Part shown: positions 1 through 7,259 of the stretch, in pieces
Position numbering within the stretch: position 1 is the first letter of the stretch
How the letters are laid out: each line of letters opens with the position of its first letter
DNA from: Deltaproteobacteria bacterium
GTDB lineage: Bacteria > Desulfobacterota > GWC2-55-46 > S146-73
Assembly: GCA_015492355.1 (NCBI GenBank)
Contig: WGFF01000332.1
Location: 1-7,379, forward strand
Length of the DNA stretch: 7,379 nt
Reading direction: 5' to 3'
Made by a program: the position numbers and the translations under genes
Notes under the pieces: model-generated
Databases searched by the model: none
The model's input: only the letters and a program-made list of their open reading frames with translations
What the model was told of the DNA's origin: nothing

Positions 1-31
1 AATAGCAAGATATCATCCAGTCTGGTGACCT

Positions 32-856
32 ATGAGAAGGGAATTTCTTATCCTGTGTCTGTTTCTTTTCATCATGGGATGCACCTCCCCACTGAGTGTA
101 AACTACACCATAAAACCAGAACACCCTTTCAGGTATCCAGAACCTATAAGAATATCTTTTACATCCTTTGCTGATAAAAGGGATGTAGAAAACCCCCGCC
201 TCATAGGCAGGATAGATGCAACTGTATTCGATATGACAGGTAGCCACCTTATCCTCGATAAAGAACCTTCCATACCCCTTAAGGATGCCTTTGAAAAGGA
301 GTTCTCTCATGCGGGTTTTGTAGTCGTCCATGAACCAAGCGATGCGGATATAGTAATAGACGGTGAGATAAGGAGGTTCAGATACGATATCGGTCCACGG
401 GATGAGATAGAGATAGAACTTTATCTCAGATTCCTGAAAGGGAAAACAGGGGAGGTGATATGGTCTGGTGTGGTAAGGGAAAGGGATGATAGATACGCCG
501 GTGTTATGGGTAATACAAGGAAGAGTATGGAAGGATACATCATAAGTACTATCTCAAAGGTAACTGCCAGAACACTGAAGGAGGTAATTCCAAGGATAGA
601 GGAGGTCTTTTCAGGAAAAGATACGACCGAGCAGAAGGCACAGGGATACGGAAGGATAGTCATCAAAACCGTTCCTCCCCGTGCAAGGGTATATCTGGAT
701 GGTGTATACTACGGGCTCACCCCCTTCACCATGGACAAGGAGCCAGGGATATACGAACTGACCATAAGACTCGATGGTTTTGTGGACGAAAAGGAGAAGA
801 TAGGCGTAAGAAGAGACCATACAACAGAGATTGAAATAACACTCAAAAAGAAATGA
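32..856 (+). CDS. Outer-membrane-type lipoprotein: YajG-like domain plus C-terminal PEGA domain
   Basis: A 274-residue predicted lipoprotein of unknown function. Residues 1-16 form a signal peptide (MRRE, then a hydrophobic stretch) ending in the lipobox I-M-G-C, so Cys17 should be lipidated. Residues about 30-195 have the look of YajG-type lipoproteins: an F-A-D-K-R stretch followed by I-G-R near the start, an amphipathic helix, then alternating strands. I place this only loosely. Residues about 207-274 are a PEGA domain, a small beta-sandwich with the pattern I-V-I-K-T-V-P-P-R-A-R-V-Y-L-D-G, then G-x-T-P and P-G-I-Y-E-L. PEGA domains usually sit on surface or envelope proteins. The ATG at 32 is preceded by GGTGA 3 nt upstream, which can pair with the anti-Shine-Dalgarno sequence. 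The gene converges on otsB, so it is not part of the sugar operon, and its promoter lies outside the window. The lipoprotein and PEGA calls are solid; the YajG resemblance is moderate. Confidence 0.85.
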   Translation: MRREFLILCLFLFIMGCTSPLSVNYTIKPEHPFRYPEPIRISFTSFADKRDVENPRLIGRIDATVFDMTGSHLILDKEPSIPLKDAFEKEFSHAGFVVVHEPSDADIVIDGEIRRFRYDIGPRDEIEIELYLRFLKGKTGEVIWSGVVRERDDRYAGVMGNTRKSMEGYIISTISKVTARTLKEVIPRIEEVFSGKDTTEQKAQGYGRIVIKTVPPRARVYLDGVYYGLTPFTMDKEPGIYELTIRLDGFVDEKEKIGVRRDHTTEIEITLKKK

Positions 857-942
857 CGTGAATACCTCTAAAAGGGTAGACAACCACCTCCTGTAGAGGA
901 CTGATACTCAATCCCCATGGGCTTATACCTGATATCTTCCTG
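857..942. other. Convergent intergenic spacer with two weak inverted repeats
   Basis: This 86-nt gap separates the 3' ends of the lipoprotein gene and otsB. It contains CCTCTA (865-870) matched by TAGAGG (894-899), a 6-bp stem with a 23-nt loop. A second pair is CCTGA (928-932) and TCAGG (943-947), a 5-bp stem that runs into the otsB stop codon. Neither is followed by a T-run on either strand, so I do not call an intrinsic terminator. One presumably exists functionally, or termination is Rho-dependent. Confidence 0.4.
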
Positions 943-1716
943 TCAGGGCTGATGGCAGAGCCATTTGAAGAACGTTGTCACCTCCTTTTGTTCCCTGAGA
1001 TACATATCTGCCTCCCTGCACACCCCACCTACATATACAGACAAGCCCTTTTTCTTCACAGCCCTAAAACCATCCAGATCGGTTCTATCATCTCCCATGT
1101 AAATGGGAAAGGTATCGAGGAATCTCCTCCTCTGAAGGAGCCATTCAACCACCCTTCCCTTGTGCCAGGACACAGGAGGGCGTATCTCCAAGACCCTCTT
1201 TCCCTCTGTAATCCTTACAAGTCCCTTCTCAACAGATGGTGCCACCACCTTGTTGGCGTCCTTGAAAAAGGTATCCTTCTCCCTGAGGTCTATAAGTCTG
1301 TAATGGAGGCTGAGTGTGAGTTTTTTGTTCTCCACGATAACACCGCTGTATCTTTCAGCGAGCCTCCTGAAGATGACTTCTATCCTTTTAATCTCCCTCC
1401 TGACACCCCTTCCCACATCAAATATCATGGTAAAGTCCTCTGCCCATACCTCCATACCATGGTTTCCTGCATAGACCAAGCCATCCATCCTTACGAGTGC
1501 CCTGATGTCCGAAAGACTCCTGCCACTTATGATGGCAACAGGATAGAGTATGGAGAGTTTCCTTAAGAGTTCCTTCATCTGAAACGAAAGCTGGGCGTTC
1601 TCTGGCCTTGCAACTATGGGTGTGAGTGTGCCGTCATAGTCGAGAAATAGGCTTATCCTCCTTCCCGATACCATACCCTTCAGTCTCTTGAGTTCACCCA
1701 GAAGATATCCCTTCAT
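943..1716 (-). CDS. otsB: Trehalose-6-phosphate phosphatase (OtsB, HAD family)
   Basis: Hydrolyses trehalose-6-phosphate to trehalose and phosphate in the cytoplasm, the second step of the OtsAB pathway. The 257-residue protein shows all HAD motifs in order. Motif I is D26-Y-D28-G-T-L-T, with Asp26 the expected nucleophile and Asp28 the acid/base. Motif II is S64-G-R. Motif III is probably Lys186 in H-K-G. Motif IV is G208-D-D-R-T-D213, which binds magnesium. The block Y-A-G-N-H-G-M-E at 82-89 is typical of trehalose-phosphate phosphatases and separates it from general HAD enzymes. Length is normal for a stand-alone OtsB. The ATG overlaps the otsA stop as ATGA. No convincing Shine-Dalgarno sequence lies upstream (the sequence before it is AAATATAAA), so translation probably depends on coupling to otsA. 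It is the last gene of the operon. Substrate is inferred from the family and the otsA partner. Confidence 0.95.
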   Translation of the reverse strand: MKGYLLGELKRLKGMVSGRRISLFLDYDGTLTPIVARPENAQLSFQMKELLRKLSILYPVAIISGRSLSDIRALVRMDGLVYAGNHGMEVWAEDFTMIFDVGRGVRREIKRIEVIFRRLAERYSGVIVENKKLTLSLHYRLIDLREKDTFFKDANKVVAPSVEKGLVRITEGKRVLEIRPPVSWHKGRVVEWLLQRRRFLDTFPIYMGDDRTDLDGFRAVKKKGLSVYVGGVCREADMYLREQKEVTTFFKWLCHQP

Positions 1717-3125
1717 TTTATATTTCTGAGTTCTTTCAGGATGTTATCCACCCATCTGTATATATCGTTCTTTTTTATATGCTCCCTCGCCTTTCTGAGT
1801 GCATCTCTTTTTCTGGCAGGCTCTGCCTCAAGGGCGGTCTTTATGGCATCTGCACACGATTCTATGTCATAGGGGTTTATAATCACAGCACCTGGTATAT
1901 CCTCTGCAGCACCTGCGAACTGACTGATAAGGAGTGTACCCCTTAAATCCACCTGCGAGGCGATATATTCCTTTGCAACAAGATTCATACCATCGTAAAC
2001 AGAGCTTATAATGGCAACGTCAGAACCCCTGTAAAGGGCTGCGAGCTCCTGCTGGGAGAACCTGTCCTCTATGTATTCTACAGGGTGCCATCTTGCCCTT
2101 GAGAATCTCTTGTTTATGGAGGCGACCTTTCTTCTTACCAGTTCCCTGTAGCTCAGGTATGGTTCCACAGCCCTCGTTGGTACAGCGATCTGTACGAAGG
2201 TGAATCTATCCTTGAACCTCGGATACTTCATGAAGAAAAGCTCCAGTGCCTCAAGACACTTTATAATACCCTTTGTATAGTCCAGCCTGTCAACACTCAA
2301 TCCGAGCATCAAGCCCTCCAGTCCCCGCTCCTTTACGAACCTCTCAAGGAATCTCTCAGCACCTTTTGATGAGGCAGCCTTCTCGAACCATCTGAAATCC
2401 ACGCTTATGGGGAATGCCCTCACCCTTGTTGTATGGTCCTTGTAATGTATATAACCTCCTTTGTAATCCACACCTGCGCCGAGTTCGAGATCGACACACC
2501 TGAGGAAGTTGTACTTGAACAGATCGAGCTGAAAGCCGAGGAGATCGTTTGCAAGCATACCTTCGAGGATATCCTGTCTCTGTGGACATATCCTGAACAC
2601 ATCGTAAGAGGGCCAGGGTATGTGCCAGAAAAGAGAGACCACCGCATCCTTCCTCATCCTCTTTATCTCCCCTGCACACAGGGCAAGGTGGTAGTCATGT
2701 AGCCATACCACTACATCCCCCCTGCCTGCCTCCTCTATCACCGCCTCTGCAAAGAGCCTGTTCGCCCTCCTGTAGTTGAGCCAGTAGGACCTCTTAAGAT
2801 ATATCTTATCGAGTGTTATATGACACAGGGGCCAGAGGAATCTATTGGAATAACCATTGTAATACCCATCGAATACACCCTCGTCCAGAAAGACCCTGTG
2901 AAGTATATAGGATGGATTCTCTGGGGGTACCTTGACACGCTTTTTGGGCTTTTTTCCTTTCCATTCCCCGGGCACCCCACCTGATGCAACCCACACACCC
3001 TTTGAGACCTGCATCACAGGATCGAGGGCTGATACAAGCCCACCAACGGTCTTCTCGAGTCTGCCAGCCTTAAGTGTATAGGGCTCCCTGTTGGATACAA
3101 CGATAAGGCGTCTCGTTCTGTTCAT
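1713..3125 (-). CDS. otsA: Trehalose-6-phosphate synthase (OtsA, GT20 family)
   Basis: Transfers glucose from a nucleotide sugar (UDP-glucose in most family members) to glucose-6-phosphate, giving trehalose-6-phosphate, in the cytoplasm. The 470-residue length matches E. coli OtsA (474), and the GT-B two-lobe pattern runs end to end. Residues known from E. coli OtsA are in place: Arg13 in S-N-R (E. coli R9), the G-G at 28-29 (G22), Tyr89 and Trp98 in YNGYSNRFLW (Y76, W85), Asp144 in W-L-H-D-Y-H (D130), Arg280 and Lys285 in DRLDYTKG (R262, K267) and Arg318 (R300). DGMNLVAKEY begins at 378. The N-terminus reads SNREPY where E. coli has SNRIAP. A GTG at 3131 opens the frame slightly earlier, but the ATG at 3125 is the better start, with AAGGTG just upstream. 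The gap to the ATPase gene is 9 nt. A related GT20 product such as another glucosyl-phosphate is possible, but the adjacent otsB argues for trehalose. Confidence 0.95.
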   Translation of the reverse strand: MNRTRRLIVVSNREPYTLKAGRLEKTVGGLVSALDPVMQVSKGVWVASGGVPGEWKGKKPKKRVKVPPENPSYILHRVFLDEGVFDGYYNGYSNRFLWPLCHITLDKIYLKRSYWLNYRRANRLFAEAVIEEAGRGDVVVWLHDYHLALCAGEIKRMRKDAVVSLFWHIPWPSYDVFRICPQRQDILEGMLANDLLGFQLDLFKYNFLRCVDLELGAGVDYKGGYIHYKDHTTRVRAFPISVDFRWFEKAASSKGAERFLERFVKERGLEGLMLGLSVDRLDYTKGIIKCLEALELFFMKYPRFKDRFTFVQIAVPTRAVEPYLSYRELVRRKVASINKRFSRARWHPVEYIEDRFSQQELAALYRGSDVAIISSVYDGMNLVAKEYIASQVDLRGTLLISQFAGAAEDIPGAVIINPYDIESCADAIKTALEAEPARKRDALRKAREHIKKNDIYRWVDNILKELRNIK

Positions 3126-3136
3126 GCCCACCTTCT
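3126..3136 (-). promoter_or_regulatory. Ribosome binding site deciding the otsA start
   Basis: On the minus strand, AGAAGGTG begins inside the ATPase stop codon (TAG, 3137-3135) and is followed by GGC and then ATG at 3125. The GTG at 3131 lies within this purine tract and would have almost no spacing to it. The ATG at 3125 is therefore the likely start, shortening the longest reading frame by two residues. Confidence 0.65.
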
Positions 3137-4202
3137 AAAGCCTCCTTTCTGTGGAGGGATCGAATAGATGGAATTTAGCGGGGTCGAACCTGAAGAATAC
3201 CTGTGCCCCTGGCTCCAGTTCCATGCCCTTAAGCATCCTTGCCCTCAGTCTCATACCTCCCCTGACTATATCCACCCATACAGTGGAGCCAACAGGCTCA
3301 ACCACCTCCACCTCTGCTGTAAAGCCATCCGTAAGCGGTTCTGTGGATACCACCACATCCTCTGGTCTTATGCCCAGAATGACCTTCCCCTGTATTTTAA
3401 TATCCCATCCTGTGGGTGAGACCACAATATCATCCATACCTATCCTGAGGGGTCTCCTCTCCATGATACTGCCTTCCAGGAGGTTCATGGAAGGGCTCCC
3501 TATAAACGTTGCAACGAACGTAGTGGCTGGCTTTTCAAACAGTTCTGCAGGTGGACCGACCTGCTGTATCCTTCCATCGAGCAGTACAGCGACCCTGTGG
3601 GAAAGGCTCAGAGCCTCTTCCTGGTCATGGGTTACATACACTGTTGTTATACCGAGTTCCCTGTGGAGTTTCTTGAGTTCTGCCCTCATATCTACGCGCA
3701 GTCTTGCATCGAGGTTGGAAAGGGGCTCATCCATCAGGAATACCCTGGGCCTCCTCACAATAGCCCTGCCGAGTGCAACCCTCTGGCGCTGTCCGCCAGA
3801 AAGTTCCCTCGGAAGCCTCGTAAGCAGACCCTCAAGCCCCAAAAGCCCTGCAACACGTCTTACCTCACTGGAGATGGTATCCTCATCCCTCTTCCTCACC
3901 CTCAGTGGAAAGGCGATATTCTCGAATACAGTCATGTGTGGATAGAGTGCGTAACTCTGAAAGACCATTGCAACATCCCTTTCAGATGGCGAAAGCCTGC
4001 TTACATCCGTTCCATCGAAGAGTATCTCCCCTGAGGTAATATCCTCAAGTCCGGCTATGAGATTGAGGAGTGTGGACTTGCCACAACCACTCGGTCCAAC
4101 GAAGGTGAAAAACTCCCTTCCGTGGATGGTAAGGTCAAGTCCCTCTATGACAGTAACATCACCGAATCTCTTTTCTATATTTCTTAGCCTTATCTCTGTC
4201 AT
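3135..4202 (-). CDS. Sugar ABC importer ATP-binding subunit (MalK/UgpC type)
   Basis: The cytoplasmic ATPase that powers the importer. The 355-residue length is standard for the MalK/UgpC/MsmK group. Motifs in order: Walker A G36-PSGCGKST-44, Q-loop F-Q82-S-Y-A-L-Y-P-H, signature L134-S-G-G-Q, Walker B F155-L-M-D-E159, D-loop S-N-L-D165 and switch His192 in V-T-H-D-Q. Residues about 235-355 form the extra C-terminal OB/TOBE-type domain, with I-R-P-E-D at about 277-281. In MalK this region carries regulatory contacts, so inhibition by other proteins is possible but cannot be read here. The start MTEIRLRNIEKRFG matches family N-termini. It follows the permease gene after 23 nt and has only a weak Shine-Dalgarno (GATGAG very close to the ATG). 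All catalytic residues are present. Members of this group sometimes serve several importers; here it is encoded with its own permeases, so a dedicated role is likely. Confidence 0.95.
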   Translation of the reverse strand: MTEIRLRNIEKRFGDVTVIEGLDLTIHGREFFTFVGPSGCGKSTLLNLIAGLEDITSGEILFDGTDVSRLSPSERDVAMVFQSYALYPHMTVFENIAFPLRVRKRDEDTISSEVRRVAGLLGLEGLLTRLPRELSGGQRQRVALGRAIVRRPRVFLMDEPLSNLDARLRVDMRAELKKLHRELGITTVYVTHDQEEALSLSHRVAVLLDGRIQQVGPPAELFEKPATTFVATFIGSPSMNLLEGSIMERRPLRIGMDDIVVSPTGWDIKIQGKVILGIRPEDVVVSTEPLTDGFTAEVEVVEPVGSTVWVDIVRGGMRLRARMLKGMELEPGAQVFFRFDPAKFHLFDPSTERRL

Positions 4203-4225
4203 GTCTCATCGACTCAACACAAAAC

Positions 4226-5041
4226 TCATCCCTTGACAGCCCCTGCTGTGAGTCCCTCTATAATCCTTCTCTGGAACATGAACACAACCACCACTATGGG
4301 TATGGTTACTATTACGGATGCTGCGGATATCTCTGCCCAGGGTATTTCATGTATCCCGGGGAAGAGGGCTATACCCACGGGTATGGTTCTTGATTTTACC
4401 GTTGATGTGAAGGTAAGGGCAAATAGAAATTCGTTCCACGAGAATATGAACACGAGTATGGCTGTTGCGGATATACCAGGGAGTGCAAGGGGAAGGAGTA
4501 CCCTGCGGAATGCCTGGAAGGGAGTACATCCATCCACCAGTGCTGCAAGATATATCTCATTGGGTATGGCACGGAAGAAGTTGGTGAGTATCCATATAGT
4601 AAGAGGAAGGGAAAAGGTTGTATAGGTCATAACGAGTGCCCACCACGTATCCCTGAGTCCGAGGAGCCTTATTATAAGATAAAGGGGGCTTACAGTGGCT
4701 ATGGGCGGAAACATGCTCACAGAAAGGACAAAGGCGAGGAAGAGTGCCTTTCCCCTTATGTTGAGTTTTGCAAGGGCGTATGCAGAGAGCGAGCCTATGG
4801 CAAGGGACAGAACAGTGGTAAGTGAGGCAACGATGGTGCTGTTGAGTATTATCCTTCCAAAGGGATGTGTCCTGAAGACCGATAGATAATTCTCAAGGGT
4901 TGGGTCTTCAGGCAGAAGGGGTGGAAGGGTTGTAAGTTCATGGGATGGTTTTAGAGAGGTTATGAACTGCCAGATAAATGGACCGACACAGTAAAGTACA
5001 ATAAGGGCTACAGCAAATAATCTCACAACCACTCCCATCAT
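4226..5041 (-). CDS. Sugar ABC importer permease, MalG type
   Basis: One of the two inner-membrane subunits of the importer, 271 residues. About six hydrophobic segments are visible, near residues 5-28, 68-90, 100-125, 132-156, 187-208 and 238-258. The conserved EAA loop that docks on the ATPase is residues 163-184 (I-Y-L-A-A-L-V-D170-G171 ... F-R-R-V-L-L-P). N-terminal L-K-P-S-H-E-L after the first segment and the ending R-R-I-I-E-G-L-T-A-G-A-V-K-G are typical of the MalG side of the pair. The ATG at 5041 overlaps the stop of the upstream permease as ATGA, with AAAGGGG 6 nt upstream. A second ATG follows at 5038. A longer frame opens at 5095, but those 18 extra residues would lie inside the upstream gene and are not family-like. 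The substrate cannot be read from the permease itself; context suggests trehalose or a related disaccharide. Confidence 0.93.
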   Translation of the reverse strand: MMGVVVRLFAVALIVLYCVGPFIWQFITSLKPSHELTTLPPLLPEDPTLENYLSVFRTHPFGRIILNSTIVASLTTVLSLAIGSLSAYALAKLNIRGKALFLAFVLSVSMFPPIATVSPLYLIIRLLGLRDTWWALVMTYTTFSLPLTIWILTNFFRAIPNEIYLAALVDGCTPFQAFRRVLLPLALPGISATAILVFIFSWNEFLFALTFTSTVKSRTIPVGIALFPGIHEIPWAEISAASVIVTIPIVVVVFMFQRRIIEGLTAGAVKG

Positions 5042-5889
5042 CTGAAACCCCTTTGCAGAATTGATACATAGAATATACTTATGAGACCCACACACATGAA
5101 TATGAACATGGCTATGGCAGAGCCGTATCCAAACTGGAGTGTCTGGAAGAGTATCCTGTACGCATATATGGATAGGGTCTCTGTTGTACCAGCGGGTCCC
5201 CCTCCTGTAAGTACGTATATGGCATCGAATACCCTGAAGGCATCTATCGTCCTGAACAGAAGCACCACAAGTATTATGGGCTTAAGAAGGGGAAGCACTA
5301 TCCTTCTGAATATATACCATCTACCCGCACCGTCTATCCTGGCTGCATGATAGAGTTCACTGGGTATGAGCTTCAGCCCTGCTGTAAGGAGAAGTGCCAC
5401 AAATGGGGTCGTCTTCCATACATCCATGAATATGGCTGCGTTCATAGCCCAGAACGGGCTTCCAAGCCAGTTTACCTTCACACCGAGGAGATAATTGAAG
5501 AGCCCGTAGTCAGGATTATAGAGCCACTCCCACATCTTCGCAGATACAACCGTTGGCACAGCCCAGGGTACAAGTACAATGGCACTTACAATACCCCTGC
5601 CAGTGGTCAAATTGTTCAGGAAAAGTGCTATCACAAGCCCGAGCGTAATCTCCAGACTCACAGAGACTACAGTAAAATAAACCGTATTCTTGAGGGCTGT
5701 GAGGAATCGAGGGTCTGTAAAGAGAAAAAGGAAATTATCGAGAAAGACGAATCTCGATATATCGAATATGAGATGTCTCCTGTGGAGACTGAGCCAGAGG
5801 AGATAGATAAGGGGATATATGGTCACAACAAAAAAGACCACCACAGAAGGCAAGATAAATAGATAGTCCCCTGTACCGGTCTTCTTCAT
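5038..5889 (-). CDS. Sugar ABC importer permease, MalF type
   Basis: The partner inner-membrane subunit, 283 residues. It starts with a short cytoplasmic tail (MKKTGTGDY) and a first hydrophobic segment at about 10-33. Further segments lie near 68-92, 100-120, 148-172, 204-222 and 255-277. The EAA loop is residues 180-200 (Y-H-A-A-R-I-D186-G187-A-G ... F-R-R-I-V-L-P). The L-x-P-x-x-x-x-F-x-x-x-x-x-Y-P-L start and the P-W-A-V-P-T-V-V block after the third segment are usual for MalF/UgpA/SugA-type permeases. It lacks the large periplasmic loop and extra N-terminal helices of E. coli MalF, as do most short family members. The start is 5 nt after the binding-protein stop, with GGAGGAG (5907-5901) 11 nt upstream inside that gene. 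Transport role is certain; the exact sugar is inferred from the binding protein and otsAB. Confidence 0.93.
   Translation of the reverse strand: MKKTGTGDYLFILPSVVVFFVVTIYPLIYLLWLSLHRRHLIFDISRFVFLDNFLFLFTDPRFLTALKNTVYFTVVSVSLEITLGLVIALFLNNLTTGRGIVSAIVLVPWAVPTVVSAKMWEWLYNPDYGLFNYLLGVKVNWLGSPFWAMNAAIFMDVWKTTPFVALLLTAGLKLIPSELYHAARIDGAGRWYIFRRIVLPLLKPIILVVLLFRTIDAFRVFDAIYVLTGGGPAGTTETLSIYAYRILFQTLQFGYGSAIAMFIFMCVGLISIFYVSILQRGFR
5042..5054 (-). promoter_or_regulatory. Ribosome binding site for the MalG-type permease
   Basis: The minus strand reads AAAGGGG (5054-5048), then TTTCAG, then ATG at 5041. The 6-nt spacing is good and lies inside the last codons of the upstream permease. This supports the ATGA-overlap start over the longer frame from 5095. 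Confidence 0.6.
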
Positions 5890-5894
5890 AATCG

Positions 5895-7181
5895 TCAGTT
5901 CTCCTCCAGCCTGAGTATGTATCCCACCTGTGTATCTATTGCGGATAGTGCATCCTCAGGGGTCTTGATACCTGCTATTACACTGCTGAACTCTATCTGT
6001 AATATCTGACTTATCATCATGTAGTACGGGGTAAGGGGTCTTGGTTTTGCCCTTTCGAATATGTGGTATAACTCCACCATGAAGGGCTGTTGTGTCCTTA
6101 AGTCCCTGTCCATGTAGAGGGCTTTCCGTGTCGGCTTGTATCCTATGGTCAGGGCAAGGGTCTTCTGGGACTCGTAGGATGTGAGAAACCTTATGAATCT
6201 TTCTGCCTCTCTCGGGTGTCTTGAGTAGCGGTTTATTCCGAGTTGCCAGCCTCCGAGTGTAGAGAAAGGCTCCCTTCCCTCGAAGGCTGGTAGCATGGTC
6301 ACACCTATCCTTCCTTTCACAGGTGAGTCTTTCCTGTTAAATATATTCCATGCATAGGGCCAGTTCCTCATGAATATAGCCCTGCCACTGCCGAAGATAT
6401 GGCGTGTGGTCTCCTCAACAGAGGTGGTAACAAACTCTGGTGTTATACCCTGTACTATGAGTCCTCTCATGAATGCGAGTGCCTCGATATTCGGCTGTCT
6501 CATGGCATGGAATCCACCGTTATCTATAAATCCACCTCCATTCCCCCACATGTATTCCATCACATTGCATATCAAACCCTCGTACTGTCTGCCCTGCCAT
6601 ATAAAGCCATAGACACCGTCCTCCTTCTCTTTAATCTTCCTTACAGCAGAGATGAGCTCTGTCCATGTCCGTGGCACAGGCAGGTTATATTTCTCAAGCA
6701 GGTCCTTTCTGTAGTAAAGAATACCTGCATCTATGTACCATGGTATACCATACACACTCCCCCTGTATGTAACAGCCCTCACAGGACCCTCGAAAAACTC
6801 TTCTCTCTCCTCTGGAGGGAATATTCCATCAAGTGGTCTCAGCCAGCCAGCCCGTGCAAACTCCTGCACCCATATAACATCCATGGAAAGGACATCGAAA
6901 TCACTGCTTCTGCCTTCGAGATTTATAACATAGAACTGATGTTGCTCATCCGTTGTGGCAGGAAGGGGCTCATCCTTTACCCTTATGCCAGGATTTTCAG
7001 CCTCGAACCTCTTTATAAGGAGCTCAAGGGGGGTGGCGTTACCCGCTATCTTTCCGTGTTTGAATACGATGGTTACTGTGTCATCCTCCACAGGGAGATT
7101 CTGACTGCATCCCTGAAACAGGACGATACAGAAAAGCCCACCAAGGATAACCACATGCCTTAAAAGTAGAGGCACAGACAT
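5895..7181 (-). CDS. Trehalose/maltose-type solute-binding lipoprotein (family 1 extracellular binding protein)
   Basis: The lipid-anchored receptor that captures the sugar outside the inner membrane and delivers it to the permeases. From the chosen ATG it has 428 residues. A signal peptide (MSVPLLLRH, then a hydrophobic core) ends in V-L-F-Q-G-C, so Cys25 is the likely lipidated residue. Family-1 features follow: L-I-K-R-F-E-A-E-N-P-G-I-R-V at 55-68, and the blocks PWYIDAGILYYR (147-158), WQGRQYEGL (195-203), MRNWPYAW (271-278) and LGGWQLGI (309-316). From memory these resemble the Thermococcus trehalose/maltose-binding protein closely, and the aromatic residues there fit sugar stacking. Three in-frame ATGs exist (7223, 7196, 7181). 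I prefer 7181 because GAAGGGG lies 5 nt upstream and the earlier starts would add an acidic leader (MEGDEGKVS) in front of the signal peptide. Maltose, sucrose or another alpha-glucoside could also be bound; trehalose is favoured by otsAB in the same operon. Confidence 0.9.
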   Translation of the reverse strand: MSVPLLLRHVVILGGLFCIVLFQGCSQNLPVEDDTVTIVFKHGKIAGNATPLELLIKRFEAENPGIRVKDEPLPATTDEQHQFYVINLEGRSSDFDVLSMDVIWVQEFARAGWLRPLDGIFPPEEREEFFEGPVRAVTYRGSVYGIPWYIDAGILYYRKDLLEKYNLPVPRTWTELISAVRKIKEKEDGVYGFIWQGRQYEGLICNVMEYMWGNGGGFIDNGGFHAMRQPNIEALAFMRGLIVQGITPEFVTTSVEETTRHIFGSGRAIFMRNWPYAWNIFNRKDSPVKGRIGVTMLPAFEGREPFSTLGGWQLGINRYSRHPREAERFIRFLTSYESQKTLALTIGYKPTRKALYMDRDLRTQQPFMVELYHIFERAKPRPLTPYYMMISQILQIEFSSVIAGIKTPEDALSAIDTQVGYILRLEEN

Positions 7182-7259
7182 GAAGACCCCTTCCATGGAG
7201 ACCTTTCCTTCATCACCCTCCATTTACCGCTAACCCCAATGGCGGGAAGGAACAATATC

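Noticed and set aside
913..920. CCCATGGG palindrome in the convergent spacer
   Set aside because: An 8-bp palindrome without a loop is expected by chance and has no promoter or operator context here.
928..947. Inverted repeat CCTGA/TCAGG at the end of otsB as a terminator
   Set aside because: The stem is only 5 bp, overlaps the stop codon and has no T-run downstream on the minus strand.
952..1566. Plus-strand open frame (204 codons) antisense to otsB
   Set aside because: All HAD motifs are on the minus strand. The plus-strand product lacks any recognisable motif.
3151..3945. Long plus-strand open frame (264 codons) antisense to the ATPase gene
   Set aside because: The opposite strand has a full set of ABC ATPase motifs. 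The antisense product is low-complexity Ser/Thr/Pro-rich with no recognisable domain, as expected for a mirror frame.
5042..5095. 18-residue N-terminal extension of the MalG-type permease (start at 5095)
   Set aside because: It lies wholly inside the upstream permease gene. The sequence (MCGSHKYILCINSAKGFQ) is not like family N-termini, and the ATGA-overlap start has a good ribosome site.
6399..7163. Long plus-strand open frame (254 codons) antisense to the binding-protein gene
   Set aside because: The minus-strand gene is strongly supported by its family motifs. The antisense product has scattered Cys, His and Tyr and no domain or ribosome site that I can see.
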